Shown in pieces: positions 31,971 to 32,012 of a stretch of DNA of 32,012 nucleotides. Source of the stretch: Betaproteobacteria bacterium Ga0077523 (GTDB lineage: Bacteria; Pseudomonadota; Gammaproteobacteria; Burkholderiales; Ga0077523). The position numbers and the translations under genes are program-made. The first letter of the stretch is position 1; the number at the start of each line of letters is the position of its first letter. The notes beneath the pieces were generated by a model. The model saw nothing but the letters and a program-made list of their open reading frames with translations, had not been told where the DNA came from and searched no databases. The stretch is from positions 1 through 32,012 of the forward strand of contig LNDQ01000138.1 of NCBI GenBank assembly GCA_001464695.1. The letters are read 5' to 3'.

Positions 31971-32012
31971 ATGGATCGCGATCAGGCAAGCAAATTCATC
32001 AACGACCTGCTG
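31971..32012 (+). CDS. pilU: Start of PilU-type pilus ATPase, cut by the window end
   Basis: Fourteen codons (MDRDQASKFINDLL) follow an AGGAG ribosome site. The sequence and the position behind pilT fit PilU, the accessory retraction ATPase. The remainder lies outside the window. Confidence 0.75.
   Translation, partial: MDRDQASKFINDLL

Overview
The window is about 32 kb of GC-rich DNA from a proteobacterium, most likely a betaproteobacterium (Burkholderiales/Rhodocyclales-like). The evidence is the gene order nadD-rsfS-rlmH-maf-rng, the pilT/pilU-yggS-proC-yggT neighbourhood, a homodimeric-type aceE followed by a single-lipoyl aceF, and short GC-rich hairpin repeats between genes. The assignment is from gene content and order only.

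Layout. 1-4.1 kb: the end of a Liv-type (branched-chain/aromatic acid) ABC transporter operon (livM end, livK, livF) followed by a phenylacetate-CoA-ligase-like enzyme. 4.1-6.0 kb: a periplasmic family-3 binding protein and an AhpD-like enzyme. 6.2-14.1 kb: pyruvate dehydrogenase E1/E2, then nadD, rsfS, rlmH, maf and rng. 14.3-18.8 kb: accessory genes, comprising an alpha/beta hydrolase, a BciA-like vinyl reductase, a GNAT acetyltransferase translationally coupled to a fatty-acid hydroxylase, and a divergent TetR regulator with two matching palindromic operators. 19.0-19.7 kb: a Phd/RelE-type toxin-antitoxin pair. 26.1-32.0 kb: a dynamin-like GTPase, yggT, proC, a START-like periplasmic protein, a broken yggS, pilT and the first codons of pilU.

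The most unusual part is 19.8-25.9 kb, which I read as an RNA-damage/RNA-repair island. It encodes a conserved protein of unknown function (minus strand), a slipin (SPFH protein), an XRE-like regulator (minus strand) and the RNA ligase RtcB. Two promoter-leader modules have the same design at 20632-20946 and 23841-24162. Each has a TTGACG-17 bp-TACAnT promoter whose spacer and -10 are covered by the palindrome GTAAAGAnTnTTTAC. Each then has a GCTC-N4-GAGC hairpin exactly 12 nt after the -10, and a 58- or 60-codon leader ORF with the shared peptide features HPxxxxNL and YPG near its end. A conserved ATCCGGG lies exactly 13 nt before the stop codon and can pair with the 5' arm of a GCAA-capped intrinsic terminator, giving mutually exclusive folds. 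A boxA-like sequence follows each terminator. Module 1 leads into an approximately 1.2-kb non-coding array of about ten divergent tRNA-like elements (Gly, Phe, Cys-like, Pro, His, interrupted Leu, Met, a 55-nt acceptor/T-arm minihelix and remnants) and then the slipin. Module 2 leads through a structured RNA closed by a 20-bp long-range stem to rtcB. No rtcR, rtcA, archease or rsr (Ro60) gene is in the window.

Intergenic repeats of at least three families also occur: paired CTCTCCC/GGGAGAG hairpins, CCTTCCCCC hairpins with inverted ends, and a CACGAAGG inverted repeat between livK and livF.
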